Shown here one piece after another: positions 43,385-52,477 of a DNA stretch of 64,000 nucleotides. How positions within the stretch are numbered: the first letter of the stretch is position 1; the number at the start of each line of letters is the position of its first letter. The position numbers were made by a program, and so were the translations under genes. Source of the DNA: JBALVT01 sp036960305 (lineage in GTDB: Bacteria; Pseudomonadota; Gammaproteobacteria; Pseudomonadales; Halieaceae); assembly GCA_036960305.1 (NCBI GenBank), contig JBALWA010000012.1, positions 1-64,000 on the forward strand, in the 5' to 3' direction. The notes below the pieces were generated by a model. The model was given only the letters and a program-made list of their open reading frames with translations, did no database searches and was not told the origin of the DNA.

Positions 43385-45429
43385 GGTTGGTACCAGATAG
43401 GCGATGTCCAGGCTCTCTCCTGAATAGACCAGGGCAGCTCCGGATCGGAGCAGCTGGGTGGGCGATCTTCCTGAGGTAGCGAGATGCAGTCGTGCCGACT
43501 CCATCGGCAGCTGGGGTTTTCCAGGGTTCGGGCGTAATAGACGGCGCTGGCATTCACATCGAAGTCGGGATCTTGCCAACTGGCACAGAGCTGGGAGAAA
43601 CCACTGCCGGACACCTCGCAGCTGTCCGGATCCACGGAGGCAGCGTTGTCGGGGTTGCCAGCAATATCATAGACGGCCTGGTGGGTTTTGCCTTCCTCAT
43701 CAAGCCAACCTTTGATGATCTGGATGCGCTGTAGTGGCATGCTGCCATCCCGCGGATCCTGTGTGGCACTGGCCACAAAGACAGGGCTGCCCCGACTGTT
43801 GCCATGGCCGGCCAGGTCGCCGCCCATGGGCACGCCTTCGCGATAGGCCGTTTCCAGCCAAGCTGACTGCTTGCACAAGTCCTCGGGCAGCGTCCATCCT
43901 GCGAATAGCCGGGGCTGGATACGGGGACCACTGGTGCCAAAGGTTTCCCTTTTCTGCATCGCATCAAACAGGGCGTTACGGCTGTTTTCAGAGGCATAGA
44001 CACCGGCTATACCGCCGGGGTTGTAGCGTACAGGTGAACCCGTGGCGATATCGCCCGGTACTTCCACCTTGCCCTTGAGGCGGTGCTGAATATTGCGGTC
44101 AGAGCCGTGGGAACCGAGACTGTCCTTTTCCTGGCCCGCTGCCGGGAGTCCATTATGGGTGTCCGTTGCAGCGATAATGCCCAGCTTGAAGGGATTGATT
44201 CCCAGTTTCTCGTGTTCCGCCAAACCGGCCGTTAAGGCATACCGTACGTAGCTGTACCGTGAAGCACAGCCCTTCAACATCATTCCACCACTGCCGACAC
44301 TCTCGCCGCAATCGGCAATTGATTCGGCAGCGGGACGCAGTTTTTCGAAATTACAGAATTCGTCACTGGCGCCCATCACGCTGGGTATACCATTGCGGCA
44401 CTCTGAGTCGCCCTTGACCTGGAGGATTTCCACCAGTGGCTCCAGCCGGGCGCGGAGGCGGGCCATCGCGCGCTGCTCCTCAATGGGTGTGGCGGTGGCA
44501 CTGTAGGGGAAAAACATGCGGCCGCTGCTCCAGTTGCTGTTGTGGGGGATGGCCAACACGTCACACTGTGGGCTGCCCTGAATACAAGCTTTGTCCAGCC
44601 ATTGCCACAAGGCCTCGGGTGTTCTCGCCTCCTTTGCGCTGAGCAGGGTCTGGGGGACGCTGTCGGAGCGGAAAATAACATTGCGGTGCAGATTGCTGGC
44701 ATCTTCTGCCAGCGTGTACTCATAGGCATGAAAGGTCGTGAACTCGCAGGCATCACTGCGATCCATCCAGGACTCCGTGCTACGTTGGTTCTCCTGCCAG
44801 CCAGTACGGGCCTCCTGTAGGCAGCGGGCACCGTCAGGGCCGCAGATTCTTGCGGACCGCTCTTTTCCAAAAATAGCGAGGCTTGCCAGTCTCACCATTG
44901 GTTGCAGTAGGTCATCCACCGGCAGTTGAAGGTCACCGCGAAACAGGCGACAGACCAGTTTGCCATAGGCTTCACTTTCCGGGGCGTAACACAGACGATT
45001 CTCTCCCAATGCTTCAGCATGGTCTGTCACCGCCATAAAATCCAGCGGCGAGCTGATGCGCAAATCGGGCGCCTGAAATTCGGGCGGGTCGCCGCGCAGC
45101 CGCAGTTTGGCCGGTTGTCCGCGCCCAAAACCGTAGGCGTCGTCAACGGTGGTGGTGACGCCAAATGCGGTGGCGTCATAGGAGGCCGCAGTATGGATGT
45201 GCAGGGCGCCAAACCAGGCTTTATTGTGAGGGTACTGTTGCTGACATTTGGCAGGGGTGTTCGTCCCTGGAGCCAAAATGGCAACAGGGGTATCAATATC
45301 TGCATTGACCCTATTGTCTTCGCTCTTGACTCTGGCGAATTCGAAACGCAGCCACAGCGCCGTACCAATACATACCACCAGAAGGATTAACAAAGTAGGC
45401 AAGAGATATTTTAAGATTGTTTTTAGCAT
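43381..45429 (-). CDS. DUF3604 (PHP-like) membrane-anchored protein
   Basis: 682 residues with one N-terminal helix (about 7-28) and a large extracytoplasmic domain. Histidine motifs FGALHIHTAASYDA and FMAVTDHAE resemble the metal-binding strands of PHP phosphoesterases, which DUF3604 is related to; no reaction is known. A CSPDPELPW-like tail is not lipidated. Coupled by a four-base overlap to ppx downstream, so a phosphate- or polyphosphate-linked role is conceivable but unproven. Confidence 0.85.
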   Translation of the reverse strand: MLKTILKYLLPTLLILLVVCIGTALWLRFEFARVKSEDNRVNADIDTPVAILAPGTNTPAKCQQQYPHNKAWFGALHIHTAASYDATAFGVTTTVDDAYGFGRGQPAKLRLRGDPPEFQAPDLRISSPLDFMAVTDHAEALGENRLCYAPESEAYGKLVCRLFRGDLQLPVDDLLQPMVRLASLAIFGKERSARICGPDGARCLQEARTGWQENQRSTESWMDRSDACEFTTFHAYEYTLAEDASNLHRNVIFRSDSVPQTLLSAKEARTPEALWQWLDKACIQGSPQCDVLAIPHNSNWSSGRMFFPYSATATPIEEQRAMARLRARLEPLVEILQVKGDSECRNGIPSVMGASDEFCNFEKLRPAAESIADCGESVGSGGMMLKGCASRYSYVRYALTAGLAEHEKLGINPFKLGIIAATDTHNGLPAAGQEKDSLGSHGSDRNIQHRLKGKVEVPGDIATGSPVRYNPGGIAGVYASENSRNALFDAMQKRETFGTSGPRIQPRLFAGWTLPEDLCKQSAWLETAYREGVPMGGDLAGHGNSRGSPVFVASATQDPRDGSMPLQRIQIIKGWLDEEGKTHQAVYDIAGNPDNAASVDPDSCEVSGSGFSQLCASWQDPDFDVNASAVYYARTLENPSCRWSRHDCISLPQEDRPPSCSDPELPWSIQERAWTSPIWYQP

Positions 45430-45511
45430 TATTTATAAAGCTCTTACTCGGTTCGTCCAACTTTGTCAGATAACGGCTTAACTTTCCAGTAAAGAGATAG
45501 CAGGCTGACTA

Positions 45512-45655
45512 CCAGGGCAGCGGATTGGGAAAGTTGGCGCTGGATTTTATGAGCGCACGGGGTTTGTCCGGGCGGGTGAAGTGCTTAATGATATTGGGGG
45601 AGGCTATTACATGGATGATTTTATCTTTGACCTGCATCCTGAACGAGAGCCCTAG
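45512..45655 (+). pseudogene. GNAT acetyltransferase remnant
   Basis: An open stretch without a start reads PGQRIGKVGAGFYERTGFV and then RAGEVLNDIGGGYYMDD, ending in FDLHPEREP and a stop. GQRIGK followed at once by AGFYERTGF looks like GNAT motif A joined to motif B with the intervening part deleted. An in-frame TGA lies two codons upstream. It is best read as the decayed 3' end of an N-acetyltransferase gene. Confidence 0.65.
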
Positions 45656-45667
45656 TCGCTGACTCAG

Positions 45668-47269
45668 TTAAATCTGCGATTCTATAGGCATAATGCGCAT
45701 AATCTGGGTGCCCAGTCGTTTGAAAAAACTGGTGTGCGGCTCTTTTGAAAAGCTGACCGCCTTACCGTCTTCAAAACCATCCCACCTGACCTTGCCATTT
45801 TTATCCAGACTCAGCGTAAACGCTATTTGGGGAATATAGGTCATCATGTCCTCGGCGAGCCTACCGCCGATTTCAGTTGAATCAATGATAGAGCCAATCT
45901 CCGTGTTCTCAGTAATCGATCGAGGGTCGAGGTTTAAGGAACCAATAAACGTATACTGGCGATCAAAGACAAACATTTTGGCGTGCAGGCTGGAACGCGA
46001 TAAGCCAAGTTTCTTCTTCCGCTTACCGCCTTCTTCCTGATAGACCTCTGCCACGGGGTCTCGCATCACCAAATTACTGTTGGCCTCAAAAAGATTGACG
46101 CCACATTTGAGCAGTTTTTTTCGATAACGCAGGTAACCGGCGTGGACTACCGAGACATCGGTTGATGCCAGTGAATTGGTTAAAATGTTCACATCGACAC
46201 CACGCTTTTGCATATCACACAGGGTCTGGGTGCCGCCTTTTCCCGGCACGAAATAGGGTGAGATAATCATTACCTCGTTTTTGGCATTCTGAAAATAAGG
46301 CGCCAGGTACTGACTCATGTGCAGTTCTTTTTTGTCCCGACTGGCGGTTATCTTCTCCGGTTGGTCGTAGAAAATTTCTACATCTGCAACATGGAGCTGT
46401 AGGGATTTGGCTTCGATTTTCCGGACTAGATCTGAAGACTTCAGCGCCTTTATGTAGGCGGAACTTTCCTGGCTGGCGACCCATTGGTTCAGATTCTCAC
46501 GGGCTGTCGTTATCTCGGAGGGGCTGGGCACCGGTTCGCCCAGCGTGCTGACGCTGTAGCTGAGGGCGTTGTTCCAGTACAGGTCAAACGATTTGGAAAC
46601 TTCCTGAACGGCGGGGCCTCCAAACAGGGCGTCCATATCTGCAAATGCGATCGCCGGATCTGCTTCGAAGTATTCATCGCCGACGTTACGCCCGCCGATA
46701 ATCGTCATTTGGTTGTCGGCAGTGAAAGACTTGTTATGCATGCGGCGCGTGACCGAGCCAAAACGGGATACGTATTGGGTTAATCGGCTACGGTTGCGAG
46801 CGAAGGGATTGAACAGGCGCATTTCTATATTGGGATGCGCATCGATAATAGCCACACCCAGGTCGGTATCCGCCATGTCCATATCATCTACCAGCAGCCT
46901 TACTCGAACGCCGCGATCAGCCGCTTGCAGCAATTCATGTAATAACAAGCGACCAGATAGGTCGCGGTGGAAGAGGTAGTACTGCACATCGAGGCTGCGC
47001 TCTGCTTTTTTAGCCAGAATGGCTCTTGCGCTGAAGGCATCCAGGCCGGTTGACAGGAGAATGACGCCGGTTTTCCCCTCGTGGTTGGCCAGGCCATTGG
47101 CCACACCTAACCCCAGTGGTGTGGTGTTGGTATCGGTAAGAGCCGTACTGGCGATTAGTCCCTCGTTGGGTGGTATCGATGCGCAGGCGCCAAGGCCTAG
47201 TATGAGAAGCAGGAGTAGAGCCCGGGTAATACCGGTGCTTCCGAGCGGGTTGGATTTTGGGAGTCTCAT
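45668..47269 (-). CDS. Phospholipase-D-family lipoprotein, cardiolipin synthase C-like
   Basis: 533 residues. The signal peptide ends in a lipobox (LGAC, Cys about 29). Two HKD motifs, MHNKSFTADNQMTIIGGRN and LHAKMFVFDRQYTFIGSLN, define the PLD superfamily; the layout matches ClsC-like enzymes that join phosphatidylglycerol and phosphatidylethanolamine into cardiolipin. AAGGG precedes the ATG. It starts 34 bases after alr on the same strand and may be the last gene of that operon. Confidence 0.85.
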   Translation of the reverse strand: MRLPKSNPLGSTGITRALLLLLILGLGACASIPPNEGLIASTALTDTNTTPLGLGVANGLANHEGKTGVILLSTGLDAFSARAILAKKAERSLDVQYYLFHRDLSGRLLLHELLQAADRGVRVRLLVDDMDMADTDLGVAIIDAHPNIEMRLFNPFARNRSRLTQYVSRFGSVTRRMHNKSFTADNQMTIIGGRNVGDEYFEADPAIAFADMDALFGGPAVQEVSKSFDLYWNNALSYSVSTLGEPVPSPSEITTARENLNQWVASQESSAYIKALKSSDLVRKIEAKSLQLHVADVEIFYDQPEKITASRDKKELHMSQYLAPYFQNAKNEVMIISPYFVPGKGGTQTLCDMQKRGVDVNILTNSLASTDVSVVHAGYLRYRKKLLKCGVNLFEANSNLVMRDPVAEVYQEEGGKRKKKLGLSRSSLHAKMFVFDRQYTFIGSLNLDPRSITENTEIGSIIDSTEIGGRLAEDMMTYIPQIAFTLSLDKNGKVRWDGFEDGKAVSFSKEPHTSFFKRLGTQIMRIMPIESQI

Positions 47270-47303
47270 ATCGCGCCCTTTGTTATTTTGCGCATAGTAG
47301 CAT

Positions 47304-48392
47304 TTATTTTTTGACAGTGATCCTCCGGGTGCGTCCGGGCATTCGGGTGGTTAGTTCATAGCCAATCGTCCCGGCCCATTCTGCCACTTCTGCAATAGGC
47401 AGGCCTTTTCCCCACAGCGTCACCTCATCACCTATGTTGACATTGTCGAGATCGGTGACATCGACGGTAATCATGTCCATGGATACCCGTCCAGCCAATG
47501 TGGCGCGCTGTCCGTTGACAAGAACCGGGGTGCCATTTTTGGCGAGGCGCGGATAGCCGTCCCCGTAACCAATGGTGACCGTGGCTATACGCGAAGGGCG
47601 GCGGGCTGTCCAGCTGCCGGCGTAGCCTACTGATTCACCGGGAAACACATCCCGTATTGATATGACCGCAGAGCTTAGCGTCATAACTGCTTGCAAGGCC
47701 TCGGTGTTGGGGTGGGGCTGCAGACCGAAGGGCGAATTCCCGTAAAGCATATAGCCCGGGCGGATCCACTCCAGGCGAGACTCGGGCCATCCCAATAGGC
47801 CTGCGGAGTTGGCTGCACTTCTCGGCGCCGAAAAATTTTCACAGATCGCGCTGAACGCGTTGATTTGCTCTACTGTTTGGTTGTTCAGTAAATCATCTGC
47901 CGATGCAAAATGCGTGCACAAGACCGTATCGTCTTCGGCATTGGCCGTATTTTTAAGGCGCTGATAGAAAGCGTCGGTGTCCACGGGGTCGATCCCCAGT
48001 CGGTTCATGCCGGTATCAATTTTTAACCAACATTGCAGTGGTGTGGCTAATTGCGCCTGCTCCAGAGCCTGCATCTGCCATTCGTTGTCGATCATTACCC
48101 AGAAACCCTGCTGTGAGGCCTGCGCCAATTCAGCGGCTTCGAAAATGCCCTGCAGTAATAATATGGGTGCGAGAATACCGGCTTCACGCAGTTCCAGCGC
48201 TTCCTCAATACAGGCCACAGCGAAGGCGTCGGTGTGCGCCTCCAGTGCTTGTGCAACGACAACGGCACCGTGACCGTAGGCATTGGCCTTCACCACTGCC
48301 ATTACTTTCGATTGGGGTGACAGGCTGCGAGCGTGCGCAAGATTGTGTCTCAGCGCATTGAGGTCGAGTCCTGCCTGATTGGGCCTGGACAT
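47304..48392 (-). CDS. alr: Alanine racemase
   Basis: 362 residues with the PLP lysine in VVKANAYGHGAV and the second catalytic tyrosine in SVGYAGSW, plus IGYGDGYPR. It interconverts L- and D-alanine for the cell wall. The frame is open to 48440, but ATG 48392 overlaps the preceding aminotransferase stop (TAATG), so translation is coupled. Placement behind a D-amino-acid aminotransferase suggests a dedicated D-alanine source or sink for this operon, possibly in addition to a housekeeping copy elsewhere. Confidence 0.94.
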   Translation of the reverse strand: MSRPNQAGLDLNALRHNLAHARSLSPQSKVMAVVKANAYGHGAVVVAQALEAHTDAFAVACIEEALELREAGILAPILLLQGIFEAAELAQASQQGFWVMIDNEWQMQALEQAQLATPLQCWLKIDTGMNRLGIDPVDTDAFYQRLKNTANAEDDTVLCTHFASADDLLNNQTVEQINAFSAICENFSAPRSAANSAGLLGWPESRLEWIRPGYMLYGNSPFGLQPHPNTEALQAVMTLSSAVISIRDVFPGESVGYAGSWTARRPSRIATVTIGYGDGYPRLAKNGTPVLVNGQRATLAGRVSMDMITVDVTDLDNVNIGDEVTLWGKGLPIAEVAEWAGTIGYELTTRMPGRTRRITVKK

Positions 48393-49249
48393 TAGTAATC
48401 GAACTTGTGTTGGGTAAACAGCGTTTGGGCTGCCAGCCACACATCGCCAATTTCGCCGTTGCCAACAGGCTTGCCGTCGATCTCAATTACCGGCGCCAGT
48501 TCCTTGCTCGAGCTGGAGATCCAGACTTCATCCGCGTCCAGTAATTCATCCCGTGTCACTGTGCGTTCCTCCACCGGGATGTCGCCGTGTTTACGCAGGA
48601 TGTCCAGCAGCATGAGGCGGGTGATCCCCGGCAACTTCTGGAAGTCCAGATCCGGCGTAATGACCACACCGTGCTTAATTACGTAGACGTTGCAGGCGGC
48701 CGCTTCAGTGAGTTCTCCGTCAGCGTTGTACAGAATGGTTTCGTTATTGCCCTGGGAATGACCGTGTTGGTAATGCATGACGTTACCCAGCAGGGCGGTC
48801 GATTTGATATTGCACCGTTTCCAGCGTAAATCTTCCGTGGTAGAGACACGATAGGGTGTGGCCTTTGATTTGTCAGGTTCGGGAGCCGGGGGGATTTCGA
48901 AGGCAAATGCGTACACTGTGGGCGTGATATCTGTGGGGTAGGCATGGTTACGCTTGTTGTCAGCCCCACGGCTGATGTGTATATAGATGCCAAGGTTGCC
49001 ACCGCCGTTGATGGTACACAATTTTTCGCAGATGTTGCGCCAGGCATTGTGCTCTATTGTCAGTTTCAGCTCTATCGCGTCAAGCCCATCCTGCATGCGC
49101 TCAAGGTGAGGCCCGAAGCCTACGAGTTGGCCGTCATAGGACGGGATGACTTCATATATCCCGTCGCCAAACAAAAAGCCTCTGTCCATGGGGGAAATTT
49201 TCGCTTCGCTCATCGGCATATAGTCGCCGTTCAGGTATACAGTACTCAT
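48392..49249 (-). CDS. dat: D-amino-acid aminotransferase (class IV PLP)
   Basis: 285 residues of the branched-chain/D-amino-acid aminotransferase fold: MSTVYLNGDYMPMSEAKISP, DRGFLFGDGIYEV, the PLP lysine in WKRCNIKSTALLGN, and ELTEAAACNVYVIK. DAAT-type enzymes exchange the amino group between D-alanine and 2-oxoglutarate to make D-glutamate, or the reverse. The GIYE signature and the alr neighbour favour D- over L-substrates. In operon with the DUF4392 gene upstream and alr downstream. Confidence 0.88.
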   Translation of the reverse strand: MSTVYLNGDYMPMSEAKISPMDRGFLFGDGIYEVIPSYDGQLVGFGPHLERMQDGLDAIELKLTIEHNAWRNICEKLCTINGGGNLGIYIHISRGADNKRNHAYPTDITPTVYAFAFEIPPAPEPDKSKATPYRVSTTEDLRWKRCNIKSTALLGNVMHYQHGHSQGNNETILYNADGELTEAAACNVYVIKHGVVITPDLDFQKLPGITRLMLLDILRKHGDIPVEERTVTRDELLDADEVWISSSSKELAPVIEIDGKPVGNGEIGDVWLAAQTLFTQHKFDY

Positions 49250-49274
49250 GGCTTAATCCCGTTAATCACTGTGC

Positions 49275-50117
49275 TTATCGTGTTTGTTGGTTAATTAGTG
49301 CAAGCAGATCGTCGATCACGCTGCGTCCCTCGTCGGCATTCAAGCCATCCTCAGTCAGGGTGTTCTCGCGGGTAACGCCGTCCACGCTGCCCCTGGCTGA
49401 TAAATAGGCGAGTATTTCCGTGGGTGCGATACTTTCGAGAAGCGCCTTCCCCGACCACAGTTGAAGAAAAGCAATAATGCCGTAGGCGCCCCAATTTGAA
49501 ACATCTGCGACCAATAATTCATCACATTCAGTCACTGACGCGTTAATGTCCAGTTCGGCAATGGCCTCGCGAATATTGCCCATCCCAATCTCATTGCCGC
49601 CGTCGCCGATAGCGATGGTGGGGCAGCGGGCCAGTGACATAAAGGGGTCGAAGTAGGCGCAACGTGCGCTAATATCTTCTCCGCGCATGTTGTAGTAACA
49701 ACCGTCTTCAGCGAGGCCCGGGCGTTCAATGGAAACAATGGCCTCGGGTTGCAGTTTTTGCAGCACACTATCAGCTTCGCGCTGTGCTTCTTCGAGATTT
49801 CCTGCAGTCAGTTCCAGTACCTGGTATGTGTCGGCAAGGGCATGGGAAAGTGGCGGAGCACAGGCCAACCAGGGGTCAGCCCCCAGGGCTTTGAGTGCGT
49901 CGTAGAGTGCGATTGCACCCACCGGTCCGTCGGTCTCAAAGGTGTCGGTGACGGGAAAGCCCGTACCGATCAGCACGCAACCGGTCACACCTTTCAGTGC
50001 GCTGGCAGCGCGTAAATAATATCCTGGCGTCAGGGCCGCTCTGGCTGTCTGCATATTGCGCAGATTGCGAGACACCAGTAGCGCTTCTATGGCCAGGCTG
50101 AGTTCAGATTCTGTCAT
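49275..50117 (-). CDS. DUF4392 protein, D-glutamate cyclase C-terminal-half homologue
   Basis: 280 residues of DUF4392 (CVLIGTGFPVTDTFETDGPVG; IAIGDGGNEIGMGN; WGAYGI). In animals this domain is the C-terminal half of the mitochondrial D-glutamate cyclase (DGLUCY), which turns D-glutamate into 5-oxo-D-proline; the N-terminal half is DUF1445. Here that half is encoded separately at 52478-53263 in the same operon. The start overlaps the end of pxpC by 14 bases. Activity of the free domain is unproven. Confidence 0.85.
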   Translation of the reverse strand: MTESELSLAIEALLVSRNLRNMQTARAALTPGYYLRAASALKGVTGCVLIGTGFPVTDTFETDGPVGAIALYDALKALGADPWLACAPPLSHALADTYQVLELTAGNLEEAQREADSVLQKLQPEAIVSIERPGLAEDGCYYNMRGEDISARCAYFDPFMSLARCPTIAIGDGGNEIGMGNIREAIAELDINASVTECDELLVADVSNWGAYGIIAFLQLWSGKALLESIAPTEILAYLSARGSVDGVTRENTLTEDGLNADEGRSVIDDLLALINQQTR

Positions 50118-51051
50118 GTTTTTTCTCGTCGAGTGTCAGGCGCTGGGAAAAGCTCCGCGCCAGATGCAGGGCGTTGTGTGCTGTGTGAATACTGATAGGG
50201 GCAAAATTCACTTTGGCGCCCGGGGTCAACTGGCTTAACTTCGCGGCATCAAGCGACAGGGCAGAGCCAATTTTTGGATAGCCACCAATCGTCTGTCGGT
50301 CGTTCAGTAGCACGATGGGTTGGCCGTCTGCGGGTACCTGGATTGCGCCGTAACAAATACCTTCGGACAGAATGCCATCGATGTCACATTTGATCGCCGG
50401 CCCTTCCAGCCGGTAGCCCATGCGATCACAACGATCCGATACCGTGTAGCTATGGCTGAAGAAGCGGCGTTGTTGCAGGCGACTAAAAGCATGATCCTGG
50501 TAGCCGGGTGTGACGCGCAGGGTAACGCGATTTTGGTATTTTGGCTGCTTCTTCCTGGCAAGGTAAAGCAGGCGCCGGGTTGCGTGCTCGTTGCAAGGTA
50601 GCTGGTCACCCGCCTGCAGTTTGTCGCCGTTCAGGCCGCCAATTTTTTCGCGCATCACCGTGGCCGAACTGCCAAACATGGGTGCGATGTCGAAGCCGCC
50701 TGCAACGCCCAGATAGCTGCGGCACCCGGCAGTCGCAAAATCGAGTACTACGGTGTCGCCCGCCTGAACTTTGTGTACCTGCCAGCTGTCGCACGCCCGG
50801 TCATTGATACGCAGCGGCATATCGGCTCCAGTGACACAGATGAACGTATCTACCTTTGCCAGTAAGTGTAAACCGCCAAAGCTGACTTCAAGTACCGTAG
50901 TGTTAACGGGGTTCTGTAGTAGCCGATTACACAGTGCAAAAGCCTCCGGATCCAGCGGCCCGCCGGTCGTGAGTCCTATGGCGTGTTGGCCCAGTCTGCC
51001 ACCGTCCTGAATCAGGGTCATGATACCCGGTTGGCTGACTTCAAAGCTCAT
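50104..51051 (-). CDS. pxpC: 5-oxoprolinase subunit PxpC (KipA-like)
   Basis: 315 residues of the biotin-dependent-carboxyltransferase-like/KipA family: PGIMTLIQDGGRLGQHAIGL, GPLDPEAFALCN and LLNDRQTIGGYPKIG. With PxpA and PxpB it forms the ATP-dependent prokaryotic 5-oxoprolinase that opens 5-oxoproline to glutamate. Four-base overlap (ATGA) with pxpB upstream and 14 with DUF4392 downstream show tight coupling. Confidence 0.92.
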   Translation of the reverse strand: MSFEVSQPGIMTLIQDGGRLGQHAIGLTTGGPLDPEAFALCNRLLQNPVNTTVLEVSFGGLHLLAKVDTFICVTGADMPLRINDRACDSWQVHKVQAGDTVVLDFATAGCRSYLGVAGGFDIAPMFGSSATVMREKIGGLNGDKLQAGDQLPCNEHATRRLLYLARKKQPKYQNRVTLRVTPGYQDHAFSRLQQRRFFSHSYTVSDRCDRMGYRLEGPAIKCDIDGILSEGICYGAIQVPADGQPIVLLNDRQTIGGYPKIGSALSLDAAKLSQLTPGAKVNFAPISIHTAHNALHLARSFSQRLTLDEKKHDRI

Positions 51052-51728
51052 GACAGCTCCCCGCCCAGCTCCAGGAAACGCTGCCGGTCAATTGCCTGGA
51101 AACGTACCTTGTCACCGACCTTCACGGGCATGGTAGGGTTGTTGTCGGGATTGAACATGCGGGTCGGGCAGCGGCCTATCAGGTTCCAACCGCCCGGCGA
51201 CACGGCGGGGTAAACGGCGGTTTGGCGGTCCGCGATCGCCACTGCGCCCCGTGGCACCTTCTGCCGCGGTGTTGTGAGTCTCGGTGAGGCTATTCGTTCA
51301 TCGACTTCACCCAGATAAGCAAAGCCCGGCGCAAAGCCAATGGCATAGACCCTGTAGTCGCGGCCTGAGTGTATCGCGATGACTTCATCGACGGAGAGCG
51401 AAGCCCGCTTCGCCAGCGCCTCGAGATCTTCCCCTGATTCGGGAGCGTAATAGACCGGCAGAATGACAGCGTTGCCCGTTTCAGGTGCTGTTGTATTCAG
51501 TGTCTCGAGGGCAGTGTGCACCAGCCGGCTAATTTCCAGGTGGTCGCTGCGGTAGGGGTCATAGATGATCAGCAGGGAGGCATAGGATGGGACCAGGTCT
51601 ATCAGGTATTGTCCCAGTGCAGTGGCGATGGCTCGGCTTGCCGCCTGGACCAGGGCTGATGTCTCGGGGCTGGTACTGTCACCCAGATACAGGACCAGGG
51701 CATTCTCACCCGCGGTGTGTAGTTTCAT
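51048..51728 (-). CDS. pxpB: 5-oxoprolinase subunit PxpB (KipI-like)
   Basis: 226 residues of the KipI family, with YASLLIIYDP, GFAPGFAYLGEVDERIASPR and the closing AVSPGGWNLIGRCP. KipI/KipA were first named as kinase inhibitors in Bacillus; here pxpA next door argues for the oxoprolinase role. ATG 51728 is preferred, with an in-frame GTG one codon earlier. Starts five bases after the pxpA stop. Confidence 0.92.
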   Translation of the reverse strand: MKLHTAGENALVLYLGDSTSPETSALVQAASRAIATALGQYLIDLVPSYASLLIIYDPYRSDHLEISRLVHTALETLNTTAPETGNAVILPVYYAPESGEDLEALAKRASLSVDEVIAIHSGRDYRVYAIGFAPGFAYLGEVDERIASPRLTTPRQKVPRGAVAIADRQTAVYPAVSPGGWNLIGRCPTRMFNPDNNPTMPVKVGDKVRFQAIDRQRFLELGGELS

Positions 51729-51733
51729 CACGC

Positions 51734-52465
51734 TTAACGCTCGTCAATCAACGCGCGAATTGCCTGAATTGCTCGCACGCCTTCGAGGTTGTCACCGTGT
51801 ACGCACAGTGTGTCAGCCTGTAGGCTAATGGTATTGCCGCTCACAGTGGTCACGGTGCCCTCGTCCTGCAATTGCGCGACCTGAGCCAGCATTTTTTCCC
51901 GGTTGTGCACTGCTCCGGGTTTACTGCGAGACAGCAGCTTGCCGTCATCATCGTAACAACGGTCGGCAAATGCCTCGAAGGTCAGTTCAATGCCCGCCGC
52001 TGCCGCCTCGGCCCTGTGCTGCTCGGATTCAGGGGTGGCCTGTAGCATCAGCACGAGCGGGCGATGGAATGTGGCCATTGCCTGCATGATGGCTTTGCGC
52101 ACCGGTTGTTTCGCCATCATGTCATTGTAGAGTGCGCCGTGGGGTTTGACATAGGACAGGGTAGTCCCTGCACTGTTGGTCATACCGTCAAGTGCTGCTA
52201 CCTGATAGAGAAGGCTGGCGATGAGTTCTTCGTCAGACAAGTTCATTGAACGACGACCAAAGCCCACGAGGTCGGGGTAGGCAGGGTGCGCGCCAATACT
52301 GACTTTATTCGCTATCGCCAATTCCAGGGTATTGCTAATGGTCAGGGGGTCGCCACCGTGAAATCCGCAGGCAATATTGGCCTGGTCTATATGTGGCATA
52401 ACCTGTTCATCCATGCCCATGGTCCAGCTGCCATAGCTTTCGCCCAAATCACAGTTCAGTAGCAT
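51734..52465 (-). CDS. pxpA: 5-oxoprolinase subunit PxpA (LamB/YcsF family)
   Basis: 243 residues. The conserved N-terminus LLNCDLGESYGSW and NIACGFHGGDPLTI, then SIGAHPAYPDLVGFGRR, are diagnostic for LamB/YcsF, the PxpA subunit of 5-oxoprolinase. Strong GGAGG before ATG 52465. It starts 12 bases after the DUF1445 stop; this order (DUF1445, pxpA, pxpB, pxpC) is found in many bacteria. Confidence 0.94.
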   Translation of the reverse strand: MLLNCDLGESYGSWTMGMDEQVMPHIDQANIACGFHGGDPLTISNTLELAIANKVSIGAHPAYPDLVGFGRRSMNLSDEELIASLLYQVAALDGMTNSAGTTLSYVKPHGALYNDMMAKQPVRKAIMQAMATFHRPLVLMLQATPESEQHRAEAAAAGIELTFEAFADRCYDDDGKLLSRSKPGAVHNREKMLAQVAQLQDEGTVTTVSGNTISLQADTLCVHGDNLEGVRAIQAIRALIDER

Positions 52466-52477
52466 CGAGTGCCTCCA

